From Papaver somniferum (lineage: Eukaryota > Streptophyta > Magnoliopsida > Ranunculales > Papaveraceae): a stretch of DNA of 64,000 bases. The stretch covers positions 195,296,827 to 195,360,826 of the forward strand of contig NC_039362.1 of assembly GCF_003573695.1 (NCBI RefSeq), given 5' to 3'. The notes under the pieces are model-generated. The model saw only the letters and a program-made list of their open reading frames with translations. It did not search any database and was not told the origin of the DNA. The translations under genes and the position numbers were made by a program. This document shows positions 1 through 11,988 of the stretch, piece by piece (the first letter of the stretch is position 1; every line of letters starts with the position of its first letter).

Positions 1-987
1 AGTTGAAATAAGACTTGACGATTTCCCCATGCCTAATATCTATCAAAGAAGCCGGTAACGGATAGACGTCAGAAACATCAAAAGGGTCAGTGTCCCAATC
101 CGACACTATGATGGTTCCTAGAGCACCATATTTTAAAATTTCCTCTACTGTCTCGGTACCAATCGTACCATCGCATAAAATCATTTTCCCCTTCACTAGG
201 TTTTTGTTCAAACAATAGCACCTCCTGAAATTTGGTAGATAATATTGTATTGGTTAGTCCCAAAGGTTTTGGTCTCTTAAAACTCAAGTTTCTTGGGTGC
301 AAAAGTAGTAACTTACTTTGCTTCTTCAGGCTCACATTCAGTTGAAATGTTATCTCCATACCCAAGTGGAAATGCAGTCCCATTCAAATCGAAACCATTC
401 ACTCCAATGCCCTGTTTCATTTAATCATACATACACTTGAGTATCAGTCTAAGTTGGAAAGAATCAAAATTGGCTACATCGTAATAAACTCACCTGATCC
501 GTTTCCCAAGACAATTTTGTTGATAACACGGCGATCGGTACTACTTGCCGCCACGGATAACAACCAAGGTGCATTACTGACCACCGTCTTTAGATAAGGT
601 CCATTGTTACCAGCTGAATTTGAGGTTAGAATGCCTTTCTTCAAAACATGAAAAGAACCAATGGCAACCGGATCTTGCTCAAAGGGAAGTGGGTCAACGT
701 CACCCAACGAGACCGAAATAATGTCAACTCCATCGGCAATTGCGTCATCAAACCCAGCCAAGATTGCATTGTTCGGACAACCATCCGCGTCACAAACTTT
801 GTAAGCGGCGATTCTGGCTGAGGGAACTGCTCCCCTTGCATTCCCCTCTGCAACTTTGAAAAAGCTCGCCACCTTAACAATGTTGCCAGTAGCAGTTGAT
901 GCAGTGTGAGTGCCATGGCCTTGGGTGTCCCTAGTAGTTATCCCGCAACGTTCATTGGTCGCATAATATCGAGCCCCAATAAGCTTG
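1..987 (-). pseudogene. Subtilisin-like serine protease (subtilase), exons 5-7, partial; gene split by a retrotransposon
   Basis: Plant subtilases (peptidase S8) are secreted serine proteases. Reading the minus strand, exon 5 is about 494-987, exon 6 about 317-401 and exon 7 runs from 224 off the window; these splice sites keep frame. Exon 5 starts KLIGARYY, has the catalytic-His block DTQGHGTHTAS, then ARIAAYKVC and the oxyanion-hole block SAGNNGP. Exon 7 has LVKGKMILCDG and a PA-domain-like stretch. No stop is seen in these exons in the expected frame. The catalytic Ser block would lie beyond position 1. Exons 1-4 lie at 14025-14827, past the inserted gypsy element. The upstream half has a nonsense codon and frame breaks, so the locus is a pseudogene. 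Family call is firm; exact splice sites are inferred. Confidence 0.88.
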
Positions 988-2764
988 TGATGAGTGCTAA
1001 AAAGTGCATATTTCTATATATTTTTCTTGGCATTTAACTCATTTTTTGTGCATTAATTCTACATTTTATCCCATATTCTGTATTTTCATTGTTTTCAAGA
1101 ATAAATATTTTTATTAATTAATTTTGCATTTTTAGGTAATAAATAAAGTTTGGATGAATAGCGGAGCGAAAAGAGCAGAAAAGTAGTGAAAAGCCGGGAG
1201 GAATTACACAAGGAAGCCGCGAAGAATGTTGTGCACAAGACCAAAAGGCTAGAAGTGGGCTTGAAGAGGAAGAATTGTTCTTAAACAAGATATGGACTTG
1301 GCATACCCAAGGCCCAAAACCCTCACCCAAACCCATTACCAATATCCATACCCGCATTCATCTTCAGCCGTCAGATTGGATCATCTCAGCATCCTACGGT
1401 CGCTTCATCGTCGTGCATCGAAGTCTGAAGCTCCTGTCAAACACTACAACACCTAACTCCATCTTGGACCGTCAGTTTTGATGTATTCCATATCCAACGG
1501 TCGCTCCACATCCATTTACATCACATCGTTGGATCTTTCCCTCATCCTATCATCCTACGGATTCCCCTCACAAAACATCGAGATTTGATGGGTCTTCTCA
1601 ACACCCAAACAACCAAATACCATATACCCAAAACAAACACACCCTAGCCAAAACCCATCGAGTCATCTCCTTCTTCCCCTCTTCTGCAACAGCGACGCTG
1701 TCTCCATCACCACCACCATAACCCACAAATCACTCAACCACCACCACTCGAGCCATCATCACTTCTAACAACCAAGACCTACCTTTCTAGCCACTTATAA
1801 CATCACCTCCTAATCGTTTCATCTCACAGGAACCCTAGGTTAGGAGTTGATGAAATAGGTGAGGTTAGAGGATAAATCGAAGGCATGGGTAGCATTAGCA
1901 GACGAGAAGGAAGCATGGGTGAGATCTATCAGTCGTTTTCAGAGATTAGGTAAGGATTTTTTGAAAAACCCTAATTTCATAAATTGGGGATTTTTGGGGG
2001 AAAGTTAGTGTACGTCTAATTAGGGGCATGGGTGAAAGTTTTCGAGTAGTTTTCAATGTATTAGGTGATTTAATCTCACATTTTGTCAGAACCCTAATTT
2101 CACTGATTTGGGGATTTTGGAATTCTTTCTGTTGTACCTATAAAAGGGTGTTAGGGGTTGTGAAATTCGGCATCTCTGGGCTAGCCAGTGAGCAATATTT
2201 GCAGTTCAATATTAATTTCAAAATTCATTTTCAATTCATCCATGTTGAATCTCTCTTATACATAAAGGTTGAATGTGAATTGTATGTTGTGTAATGTGGA
2301 GCATGTTTATACATGTTAGTATCATGATTACAAGCATGTCCATGTTCTAATTCACTTGCTAGGGTTTAGAGGAATCTCTTGATCATATGCTAGGAATGTT
2401 AATGTATTTGTATGTTCTTTTATTGAGCTGAATTGCCTTAGGATGAATGCTTAGCCATTTGGGCTACCTGCTTGTGATCACCTGTGTTGTTAGAAGACAG
2501 CTGATACTAGGAGTGGAGCTAGGTCTTTGGCCAAGAATTCAATCCACTAGAGAGATTGCCTTAAGCTAAACTAGCTAGAGGAGCTAAATGCCTGTGATTA
2601 GTTGTTCTGATTAAAGACAACTGATGCTAGGGGTAATTTGGTTAGGATAGTTAGTAGAATCCTCATTGTAGTCTTTCATGAAAGAACAAGACATACATTG
2701 CATCATAATTTCCTTAGCCTAGGGTCAAGTAGTGGAATCAAAAGCCTTAGTACCTTCTTTTGAA
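988..2764 (+). repeat. 5' LTR of the gypsy element, 3' end missing
   Basis: This copy aligns with 9931-11706 almost base for base and then stops. The last ~139 bases of the right LTR (11707-11845) have no counterpart here. They are replaced by a CTG-rich tract, so the U5 end and the adjoining primer-binding site are absent. The LTR contains open frames of 79 and 88 codons that recur in the other LTR; these are treated as LTR sequence and not as genes. Confidence 0.9.
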
Positions 2765-2893
2765 GCTGCTGTGAAGCTGCTGTTGTTGTTGCTGTTGCTG
2801 CTGCTGTGAAGCTGCTGTTGCTGTTGCTGTGAAGCTGCTGTTGATGGTGTTGCTGCTCCCTCCTACTTGCTGCTGCTGGTGCAATTCTGCTGA
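2761..2893. repeat. CTG/TTG-rich trinucleotide tract at the LTR-internal junction
   Basis: An imperfect repeat of GCTGCTGTGAAGCTGCTG-type units sits exactly where the 5' LTR breaks off. It replaces the U5 end and the primer-binding site. It could be read as polyglutamine on the minus strand, but nothing supports translation. Confidence 0.8.
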
Positions 2894-3589
2894 GCTGTTG
2901 ATTAAGGTTGCTAAGGAAGATCCAAGCCCAACTGGGCTAGTGCAACAAAAAGGGATAAAAAGCCCAAATTTGGGCTTCCCTCCAAAAATCAAGTAAGCCT
3001 AACCCATGAGCTAACCCAACTGGGCCTCATTAAATTTATTTGGGCTTGTATTTAAGTATTTATATTTGGGCTTGTAATAATTTTAGTTTTTCTTTTTCTT
3101 TATTTTCTATTTGGGCTTGTAATAATTTTTATTTTTATTTTTCTTTTTCTCTTTCTTTTATGGGCTTGTAATTATTTGTTTGTTATTTTTTCTTTTCTTT
3201 TGTGGGCTTGCACTTTAATTTGGACTATAGGTTTATATCCCATCCATTGGGCTCCTAACCTTACAAAAACAATTCTGTTGGGCTTAGAGGCAACAAAATT
3301 CTGTTGGGCCGTGAGTTAAGATTTTTCTCACCAAAATTCTTCAAAGAACCCAAGAACCAAAAGCCTTTTAGTTGGTTGGGCTTTGTCCCAATTAATCCAA
3401 AAAATTTCTAAACCCATTTTAAACCAAAGTTTCTAACCCTTTCAAACCAAAAATTTGGGCTCTACATTTTATAAACCAAAACCCATTGTGAAACCAAAAC
3501 CCAACAAAACCAAATTTTAGGTCGTGTTTTTTTTCATTGACTGTGGGCTTGTTAGATGTTATTACATCGATCAATGATCTTATTAGGAT
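2894..3589 (+). other. Gypsy untranslated leader with TTGGGCTTG repeats
   Basis: This is non-coding leader upstream of gag. Between about 3040 and 3210 a T-rich unit beginning TTGGGCTTGTAAT recurs three to four times at roughly 60-base spacing. From 3290 to 3540 there are many AAACCAAA/AACCCA words. No gene is seen. Confidence 0.6.
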
Positions 3590-5139
3590 ATGGTTGTGAC
3601 CTTTAGAGACCAATCAAACCGACTAATTAGAGTCAATCCAATAGACCCAATTGACATACCCACATCTTTTGAGGAAAACACACCGGACCAACCTGAGATA
3701 ATGGAAGAACCCCGTAGTCTCAAGGATTACATGTATCCCACAAGGACAAGCCAACCCTCGTGCATTGTTTTACCAGAAGCTACTGGTCATTATGAGCTAA
3801 AATCGAGCACAATACAAATGCTTCCCGTGTTTAGAGGAATTGAAAATGAAAACCCTTACCATCACGTGAGAGAATTCGAGGAGATTTGTGGAACTATAGG
3901 TTTCACTCAGATGTCTGACGAAACCCTAAAATTGAGACTATTCCCTTTCTCTTTGAAGGAAAAGGCCAAGTCATGGCTGTATGCTTTACATCCACAGTCA
4001 ATTAGGACATGGGACAACCTCACAAAAGAGTTTTTCAAAAAGTTCTTCCCTAATCACAAGACTGCGACAATTCGTCAAAGTCTGAACAGCTTTGTACAAT
4101 TAGAAGGTGAAACCTTAGCTAGATATCTTGAGAGATTCAATGAATTGTTGCTTAAGTGTCCCCATCATGGTTTTGAAAAATGGAGACTTGTGCAAATTTT
4201 GTATGAAGGTTTAGATGTCTCCACCCGAACAATTGTAGAGTCTATGTGCAATGGACTCTTCACAGATAAAAGTGCTGATGACTCTTGGGCTTTCCTAATT
4301 GAAGTTGCTGAAAAAACTCAACAGTGGGAGTCCATTCGTGAACCTAGAAAGACTACACCTGTAGATAAGGTCCATAGAATTGAGTCTGATTTTGAGGGAA
4401 ATGCAAAAATGGCAGCACTAGCAAGAAGAATAGAAGCGTTAGAACTTCAGAAAAACGTAAAACCTTCTACCACTCTTTGTTTCTGTGAACATGTCGAAAT
4501 GGCTATCTGTGATATATGTAACGGTTCTGACCATCAGGTCAGTGATTGTCCGGAAATGCATGCATTCCAAGAATCTAGGCTGGAACAGGCACATGCTATG
4601 TTTCAAAAACAAGAGCATAACCCTTATTCACAGACCTACAACCCAGGATGGAGGAACCACCCCAATTTTTCATGGTCTAAAGGACCCATTCAAGGAGGAC
4701 CATCTCAACCCACTCAAAGCTATCAAAACATCAAGGCTATCAATACCCTAAAAATCCTCAACAGCAGTCGTACCCTCAATACACTGCTGACAAGAAATTG
4801 TCTAGCATCGAAGAGAGTATCAATCAGTTGACCCAACATCTGATGAAAAATGAGAAAGCAACTGATCAACGAGTCTCCGCTCTAGAACTACAGATGGGTC
4901 AAATTTGCGATGCACTGAATACAAGAGAAAAGGGTAAACTTCCTAGCCAGCCCCAACAAAATCCAAAGAGGATATTTCAAGCAGGCACATCATCTTGCAA
5001 TGAAACCTCACCCGATCAAGTCCATTCCATCACCACTCTCCGAAGTGGTAAGATTGTTGAGAACAATGTAGGCATACCACAATCAAATGAATCTGAGCCA
5101 AACATATCATTGCCTGCACCACCAAAGAACACCCCTTAG
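3590..5139 (+). pseudogene. gag: Gypsy Gag polyprotein, frame-broken
   Basis: Gag forms the retrotransposon particle and packages its RNA. The main frame is 413 codons from 3590. It has a retrotransposon gag domain around residues 90-250 (FRGIENENPYHHVREFEE, then KAKSWLYALHPQSIRTWDN) and a CCHC zinc knuckle, CX2CX4HX4C, near residue 310 (CDICNGSDHQVSDCP). Near 4730-4800 the frame shifts and continues in a second frame, 4798-5139, with a coiled-coil-like stretch (SIEESINQLTQHL) and THSITTLRSGK-type linker sequence. It ends at a stop near 5138, after which the reading again continues in a different frame. The element is therefore defective. Confidence 0.85.
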
Positions 5140-5183
5140 AAAAGGAGCCTGAGCACATTAGTGAAGCCGACAATCCCACTGTT

Positions 5184-5844
5184 GTGAATATCCCTCTAAC
5201 TCCTAATGCTCATGTTGCTCCATATCCTCAGAGGTTAGTTCGCCAACAGATAAGCACCCACTACAATGAGATGTTAGAACTGTTCAAAAGAGTCAACATC
5301 AACATTCCTTTTCTTGAGGCAATTAAGCAAATCCCTGCATATGCCAAATTCCTCAAAGACTTGTGCACTCAAAAGCGCAAGATTAATGTGCACAAACGTG
5401 CTTTCTTAGCTGAACAGGTGAGTTCCATCATTCTGAACAAAACTCCACCTAAGTTTAGGGACCCAGGTTGTCCAACAATTCTTGCACTATAGGAAACACA
5501 TGGTCAATAAGCTTTATTAGATCTAGGTGCAAGTGTGAACCTCCTGCCATATTCTGTTTATGCGCAGTTAGGTCTTGGAGAATTGAAGCCACACCCATAA
5601 CTCTCCAATTGGCGGACCGATCCGTCAAAGTCCCTCGTGAGGTAGAGATGTTTTGATTAAGGTTGATAAGTTCTACTTTCCTGTAGACTTTATTGTCTTA
5701 GACACTCAACCTGTACAAAACCCAAGTCACATTCCTGTCATTTTAGGACGTCCTTTCTTGGCGACGTCTAATGCGATCATCAATTGTCGTAATGGAGTGT
5801 TGAAGCTGTCTTTTGGAAACATGACTGTAGAGCTGAATGTTTAA
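5184..5844 (+). pseudogene. Gypsy aspartic protease region, frame-broken
   Basis: This region links Gag to Pol. Frames covering 5184-5492, 5468-5656 and 5653-5844 together resemble the aspartic-protease segment of plant gypsy elements. The active-site region, seen in another frame near 5517-5545, reads LLDLGAS, with Leu where Ser or Thr is usual. The segment ILGRPFLATSNAIINC near 5730-5790 is the usual second half of the domain. Frame breaks are visible near 5490, 5510 and 5650. Assignment rests on these motifs. Confidence 0.75.
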
Positions 5845-8800
5845 TGTTAGTCAACAGCATGTGAATCTTGATGATGAGGATGTACATGAGGTCAATATGA
5901 TTGAGAGTTTGATACAAGATTCATTGACTGGCATTATGTCAAAAGATCCCTTGCAAGCATGTTTGGAAGATGTTAACTTGGAGTTGTATGATGAATACAT
6001 TGGTGAAGTCCAATCTTTGCTCGAATCTGTACCTCAAATGGACATCACTAAATGGCAGACTACAGTGGAACAACTCCCACTTTCTGAGAAGTCTGTTATA
6101 TCTTCGGATGAGTCTCCTAAGGCCAAACAGGAATTGAAACCATTACCTGATACTTTGAAGTATGCATTTCTAGGTCCTTCTGATACTTTACCTGTTATCA
6201 TTTCTTCACGATTAAACATAGAACAGGAAAACAAGCTTTTAGGAGTACTTAGGAGCAGAAAGAAGCCTTAGGATGGACCATCTCAGATCTCAAAGGGATA
6301 AGTCCCACCATTTGCATGCACCACATTAATCTTGAAGAGAATGCCAAACCATCTAGGGAAATGCAAAGGAGACTTAATCCTAACATGAGAGACGTTGTTA
6401 AGAGTGAGATCTTGAAGCTACTTGATGCGGGTATCATATATCCGATTTCAGATAGTAAATGGGTTAGTCCCATTCAAGTTGTGCCTAAGAAGTCAGGCAT
6501 TACTGTAGTTCGGAACGAAAAGAATGAGTTAGTCCCTTCACGTACAACCACAGGATGGCGAGTATGTATCGACTACAGGAAGTTGAACACAGTAACAAGA
6601 AAAGATCACTTCCCCCTTCCCTTCATAGACCAAATGCTAGAACGTGTGTCTGGACACAGTCACTACTGTTTTCTAGATGGCTTTTCCGGTTATAACCAAA
6701 TTCACATTGCACAAGACAGGAAAAAACTACATTTACGTGTCCATTTGGGACATTTGCTTTTAGACGTATGCCCTTCGGGCTGTGTAATGCACCTGCCACT
6801 TTTCAGCGTTGCATGATGAGCATTTTTTCAGACATGATAGATAGTTTTCTCGAGATCTTTATGGATGATTTCTCTGTGTTTGGTTCCTCTTTTGATGAAT
6901 GTTTGGACCATCTGGTCCTTGTGTTGTCTAGATGTAAGCAAAAGAATCTGATTTTAAACTGGGAAAAATGCCACTTCATGGTAAACTCCGGCATAGTTCT
7001 AGGACACATCGTTTCGGAAAAAGGAATTGAAGTAGATAAAGCTAAAGTCGACCTCATTCAACATTTACCACAACCCCACTCTGTGAAGGGGATTCGATCA
7101 TTTTTAGGTCACGCTGGGTTCTACCGGCGATTCATCAAAAACTTTAGCCAAATCTCAAGACCTTTGTGTAATCTACTTGTCAAAGATGTTGTCTTTAACT
7201 TCGATGCTGCTTGTGTGAAGGCATGGGAAGAACTCAAGACTCTCCTCACCTCAGCTCCTATTGTCCAACCACCCAACTGGGAACTACCGTTCGAACTCAT
7301 GTGTGATGCCTCTGATTATGCCGTTGGCGCTGTTTTAGGACAGCGTGTTGATAGACTACCATATGTGATATACTATGCTAGTAAAACTCTTAATGATGCT
7401 CAACTCAACTATTCGACTACCGAGAAGGAGTTACTTGCCGTGGTATTTGCATTAGACAAGTTTAGATCTTATTTGATAGGATCTAAGATCATCATATACA
7501 CTGACCATGCGGCTTTGAAGTATCTTCTTTCTAAGAAGGATGCTAAAGCTCGCCTTATTCGATGGATACTCTTATTACAGGAATTCGACATCGAAATCCG
7601 TGATAAGAAAGGTTGTGAGAATGTGGTTGCTGATCACTTGTCCCGATTAACTAGTGAGTCTATTGATGAATCTGAGCTGATTAGAGAATCATTCCCTGAT
7701 GAACAATTGATGTCTGTGTCAAACCTTCCTTGGTTTGCCGACATTGTTAACTACCTTGCTACAGGTAGAATGCCCTCACATTGGTCGAGACAAGACCGCT
7801 CCAAGTTCTTGGCTGAAGTTAAACATTTCCTTTGGGACGACCCATATTTGTTTAAGTACTGCCGAGACCAAATCATTAGGAGATGTGTACCCGACATGGA
7901 ACAGAAAGATGTGATATCTTTCTGTCATGACCAAGCATGTGGAGGGCATTTCAGTGCCAAGAAGACCGCTGCAAAGATCCTGCAGTGTGGGTTTTACTGG
8001 CCATCGCTGTTTAGAGACTGCCATGAGTATTGTATTGCTTGTGAGCGCTGTCAGAAACTAGGAAGTATCTCGAGGAGAAACATGATGCCGTTGAATCCGA
8101 TTTTGATCGTTGAGCTATTTGATGTGTGGGGGATTGACTTTATGGGTCCATTTCCTATTTCTGAAGGAAAATTATACATCCTAGTTGTTGTTGATTACGT
8201 TTCGAAGTGGGTTGAAGCTGTTGCAACCAAGACGAATGACCACAAGGTGGTACTCTCATTTCTGAAGGAGAACATATTTTCACGTTTTGGTACCCCTAGA
8301 GCTATAATCAGTGACGGTGGTTCACATTTCTGTAACAAGTACTTTGAGTCTTTAGTACGCAAGTATGGCATAACCCACAAGGTTGCAACTCCGTACCACC
8401 CTCAGACAAGCGGACAAGTAGAAGTTTCTAATAGGGAAATTAAGCACATTCTGGAGAAGACGGTCAACCCGTCAAGGAAAGATTGGTCATTGAGATTGAA
8501 TGATGCTTTGTGGGCCTATAGAACAGCTTATAAGACACCAATTGGCATGTCCCCTTATCGTCTGGTGTATGGAAAGCCATGTCATCTTCCTGTGGAATTA
8601 GAACATCGAGCTTACTGGGCTATCAAGAAACTTAAATTTTCTCTTGACAAGGCGGGTGCACAACGGAAACTTCAACTCAATGAGTTAGAAGAATTAAGGA
8701 ATGAGGCTTATGACAGTGCCAAGCTGTATAAGCAAAAGATGAAGTTGTTTCATGATAAGCGTATTCTGCGCAAGTCATTCACACCGGGTCAGAAAATTTT

Positions 8801-9023
8801 TTTATACGACTCTCGGCTGCATCTTTTTCCAGGAAAATTGCGGTCCCGATGGACCGGCCCATTCCTAGTACGCACGGTATTCCCTCATGGAGCTGTGGAA
8901 CTTGAAGATGTCTCCAACAAGAACATTTTCAAAGTGAATGGGCAGCGATTGAAACCGTTCCTTGAACCACTTCCGCCTGACATTGAGGCAACCAATCTGG
9001 AGGATCCCGTCTATGCGTCCTGA
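5837..9023 (+). pseudogene. pol: Gypsy Pol: reverse transcriptase, RNase H, integrase
   Basis: A linker frame (5837-6271) leads into the RT N-terminus (6316-6816; WVSPIQVVPKKSG and WRVCIDYRKLN). A frame break lies near 6725. A 751-codon frame, 6768-9023, then continues with the RT block [13 protein letters not shown] and the catalytic FMDDF. Next is RNase H ([34 protein letters not shown]), then the integrase HHCC finger (HDQACGGHF to CERCQKLG). The DDE core follows ([34 protein letters not shown]). The C-terminus has RWTGPF and no chromodomain. Breaks near 6270 and 6725 stop a continuous Pol. Confidence 0.9.
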
Positions 9024-9225
9024 TTGGTCCACCCTTGTACATAAACCAGGTTGAACGTTCCATTTTATTTTATATTTTTCCTTTTCTGTACAGTTCTTTC
9101 TTTTGCACTATTTAAACATTGAGGACACTGTTTAATTTAGGTTTAGGGGTGATAATCAGTATATACCCTTATAACATGCTATAATTGAAAACAAAACTCC
9201 TCCCTCTTTTTGAAAAAAAAAAATG

Positions 9226-9269
<44 letters not shown>

Positions 9270-9930
9270 GAAAAATACAAAAAAAAAAATCAAGTATTCA
9301 AATTCCATTTGTGTCATGTAAAGAAAATAGTTCTCTCTTATCCAAAAATAAAAGAGAGTAGTCAATGTAAATAAGAGTCATGTAAAGAGTCATCTTTTGT
9401 TTTATTGTAATAAGCAAGGAAGGGTATATGCCATTGTTGTACAACACGAGTAATTGTGAAACACCTCCAACTCATTCACAATTCTCGTAAAGTCCGGACA
9501 GCTAGCTAGATTTCGACCTCAGTTCTTAGCCTGAGAAACTATCTCTTGGTGATTAGTAGTCATAACATCCGATCTTTCTTTACACATGTGTAGATACACT
9601 TTACACTCTTATCACATGTCTTTATTTGTTATCAATGCTAGGATTGTGCCTTAGATAGCTAGATTGACATCTCCATTTTGCTGTAAGCTTAAACTGTCTT
9701 GCACATGTCACATTTGATGGAATCTGAGCTCATATTTTGTCCTAGAACTTTGTAGGTACGTTCTAAGCAAACCTTCACGAGACTTCACTCGTCCACTAGG
9801 GACACTTAGTGGTTTAAAAGGCTTAGTGCATACGCTAAATGCATTCGAGAGACCAGCAACAGTGGTATAGGTAGGATTTCCTTAGTTTTGTTTTACTTGA
9901 GGACAAGTAAAATTCAGGTTTGGGGGTATT
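9024..9930 (+). other. Gypsy 3' non-coding region and polypurine tract
   Basis: This holds an A-rich run at about 9215-9290. A segment reading CATTGAGGACACTG near 9117 and CGTCCACTAGGGACAC near 9789 have partners in the minus-strand gypsy at the end of the window. The likely polypurine tract, AGGTTTGGGGGTATT, abuts the right LTR. No gene is seen. Confidence 0.65.
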
Positions 9931-11845
9931 TGATGAGTGCTAAAAAGTGCATATTTCTATATATTTTTCTTGGCATTTAACTCATCTTTTGTGCATTAAT
10001 TCTAAATTTTATCCCATATTCTGTATTTTCATTGTTTTCAAGAATAAATATTTTTATTAATTAATTTTGCATTTTTAGGTAATAAATAAAGTTTGGATGA
10101 ATAGCGGAGCGAAAATAGCAGAAAAGTAGTGAAAAGCCGGGAGGAATTACACAAGGAAGCCGCGAAGAATGTTGTGCACAAGACCAAAAGGCTAGAAGTG
10201 GGCTTGAAGAGGAAGAATTGTTCTTAAACAAGATATGGGCTTGGCATACCCAAGGCCCAAAACCCTCACCCAAACCCATTACCAATATCCATACCCGCAT
10301 TCATCTTCAGCCGTCAGATTGGATCATCTCAGCATCCTACGGTCGCTTCATCGTCGTGCATCGAAGTCCGAAGCTCCTGTCAAACACTACAACACCTAAC
10401 TCCATCTTGGACCGTCAGTTTTGATGTATTCCATATCCAACGATCGCTCCACATCCATTTACATCACATCGTTGGATCTTTCCCTCATCCTATCATCCTA
10501 CGGATTCCCCTCACAAAACATCGAGATTTGATGGGTCTTCTCAACACCCAAACAACCAAATACCATATACCCAAAACAAACACACCCTAGCCAAAACCCA
10601 TCGAGCCATCTCCTTCTTCCCCTCTTCTGCAACAGCGACGCTGTCTCCATCACCACCACCATAACCCACAAATCACTCAACCACCACCACTCGAGCCATC
10701 ATCACTTCTAACAACCAAGACCTACCTTTCTAGCCACTTATAACATCACCTCCTAATCGTTTCATCTCACAGGAACCCTAGGTTAGGAGTTGATGAAATA
10801 GGTGAGGTTAGAGGATAAATCGAAGGCATGGGTAGCATCAACAGACGAGAAGGAAGCATGGGTGAGATCTATCAGTCGTTTTCAGAGATTAGGTAAGGAT
10901 TTTTTGAAAAACCCTAATTTCATAAATTGGGGATTTTGGGGGGAAAGTTAGTGTACGTCTAATTAGGGGCATGGGTGAAAGTTTTCGATTAGTTTTCAAT
11001 GTATTAGGTGATTTAATCTCACTTTTTGTCAGAACCCTAATTTCACTGATTTGGGGATTTTGGAATTCTTTCTGTTGTACCTATAAAAGGGTGTTAGGGG
11101 TTGTGAAATTCGGCATCTCTGGGCTAGCCAGTGAGCAATATTTGCAGTTCAGTATTAATTTCAAAATTCATTTTCAATTCATCCATGTTGAATCTCTCTT
11201 ATGCATAAAGGTTGAATGTGAATTGTATGTTGTGTAATGTGGAGCATGTTTATACCTGTTAGTATCATGATTACAAGCATGTCCATGTTCTAATTCACTT
11301 GCTAGGGTTTAGAGGAAGCTCTTGATCATATGCTAGGAATGTTAATGTATTTGTATGTTCTTTTATTGAGCTGAATTGCCTTAGGATGAATGCTTAGCCA
11401 TTTGGGCTACCTGCTTGTGATCACCTGTGCTGTTAGAAGACAGCTGATACTAGGAGTGGAGCTAGGTCTTTGGCCAAGAATTCAATCCACTAGAGAGATT
11501 TCCTTAAGCTAAACTAGCTAGAGGAGCTAAATGCCTGTGATTAGTTGTGCTGATTAAAGACAACTGATGCTAGGGGTAATTTGGTTAGGATAGTTAGTAG
11601 AATCCTCATTGTAGTCTTTCATGAAAGAACAAGACATACATTGCATCATAATTTCCTTAGCCTAGGGTCAAGTAGTGGAATCAAAAGCCTTAGTACCTTC
11701 TTTTGAATTCAGATAACTTTAGAAATTTAGAAAACTTTAGCAAATCCTCCAAGTCCCTGTGGACAAAACCCTTATTTACTTTTTCTTGCTTCAACTTCCA
11801 TGTGCACTTGCAGGCTATTTTAGGTACTTCTTTTCCTTTCTACCA
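9931..11845 (+). repeat. 3' LTR of the gypsy element (full length, 1,915 bp)
   Basis: This is the complete LTR: it starts TGATGAGTGC after the polypurine tract and ends TACCA before the GCTTG target duplication at 11846-11850. It includes the U5-like end (CCAAGTCCCTGTGGAC near 11750) that is missing from the left LTR. Confidence 0.93.
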
Positions 11846-11850
11846 GCTTG
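11846..11850 (-). repeat. Target-site duplication of the gypsy element, equal to the first five bases of subtilase exon 5
   Basis: GCTTG here matches 983-987. On the subtilase strand this is CAAGC, preceded by the acceptor-like TGCAG at 11851-11855. The original exon 5 therefore began at these bases and the element entered at the intron-exon joint. Confidence 0.85.
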
Positions 11851-11988
11851 CTGCACATTAATGCGCAAATCGTAGAGATTTATAAGTAGGGCTTAAATAA
11901 TACCCGAAAGGACACGGCCTACCAGTACCCATAAGAGACCAAATCATATTTTGGCCCGTTATGGCCGCCTGGCCTGATTAGCTTAAAT

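Larger units (their letters stand above)
988..11845 (+). mobile_element. Ty3/gypsy LTR retrotransposon (non-chromovirus type) inserted in subtilase exon 5
   Basis: The element is bounded by a direct repeat of five bases, GCTTG at 983-987 and 11846-11850. The LTRs start TGATGAGTGC and the right one ends TACCA. The internal part encodes Gag, protease, reverse transcriptase, RNase H and integrase in gypsy order on the plus strand. No chromodomain follows the integrase, which fits the Athila/Tat side of plant gypsy elements; the exact lineage is inferred. LTR-to-LTR differences counted by eye are about 20 over roughly 1,775 aligned bases (about 1.1%). The coding region carries at least seven frame breaks, so the copy is not autonomous. 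Confidence 0.93.

Noticed and set aside
1118..1357. 79-codon frame repeated at 10061-10300, and 88-codon frames at 2028 and 10971
   Set aside because: They lie in the two LTRs and recur only because the LTRs are duplicates.
2747..2992. 81-codon minus frame with polyglutamine
   Set aside because: It is a translation of the CTG tract at a broken LTR junction; no gene context.
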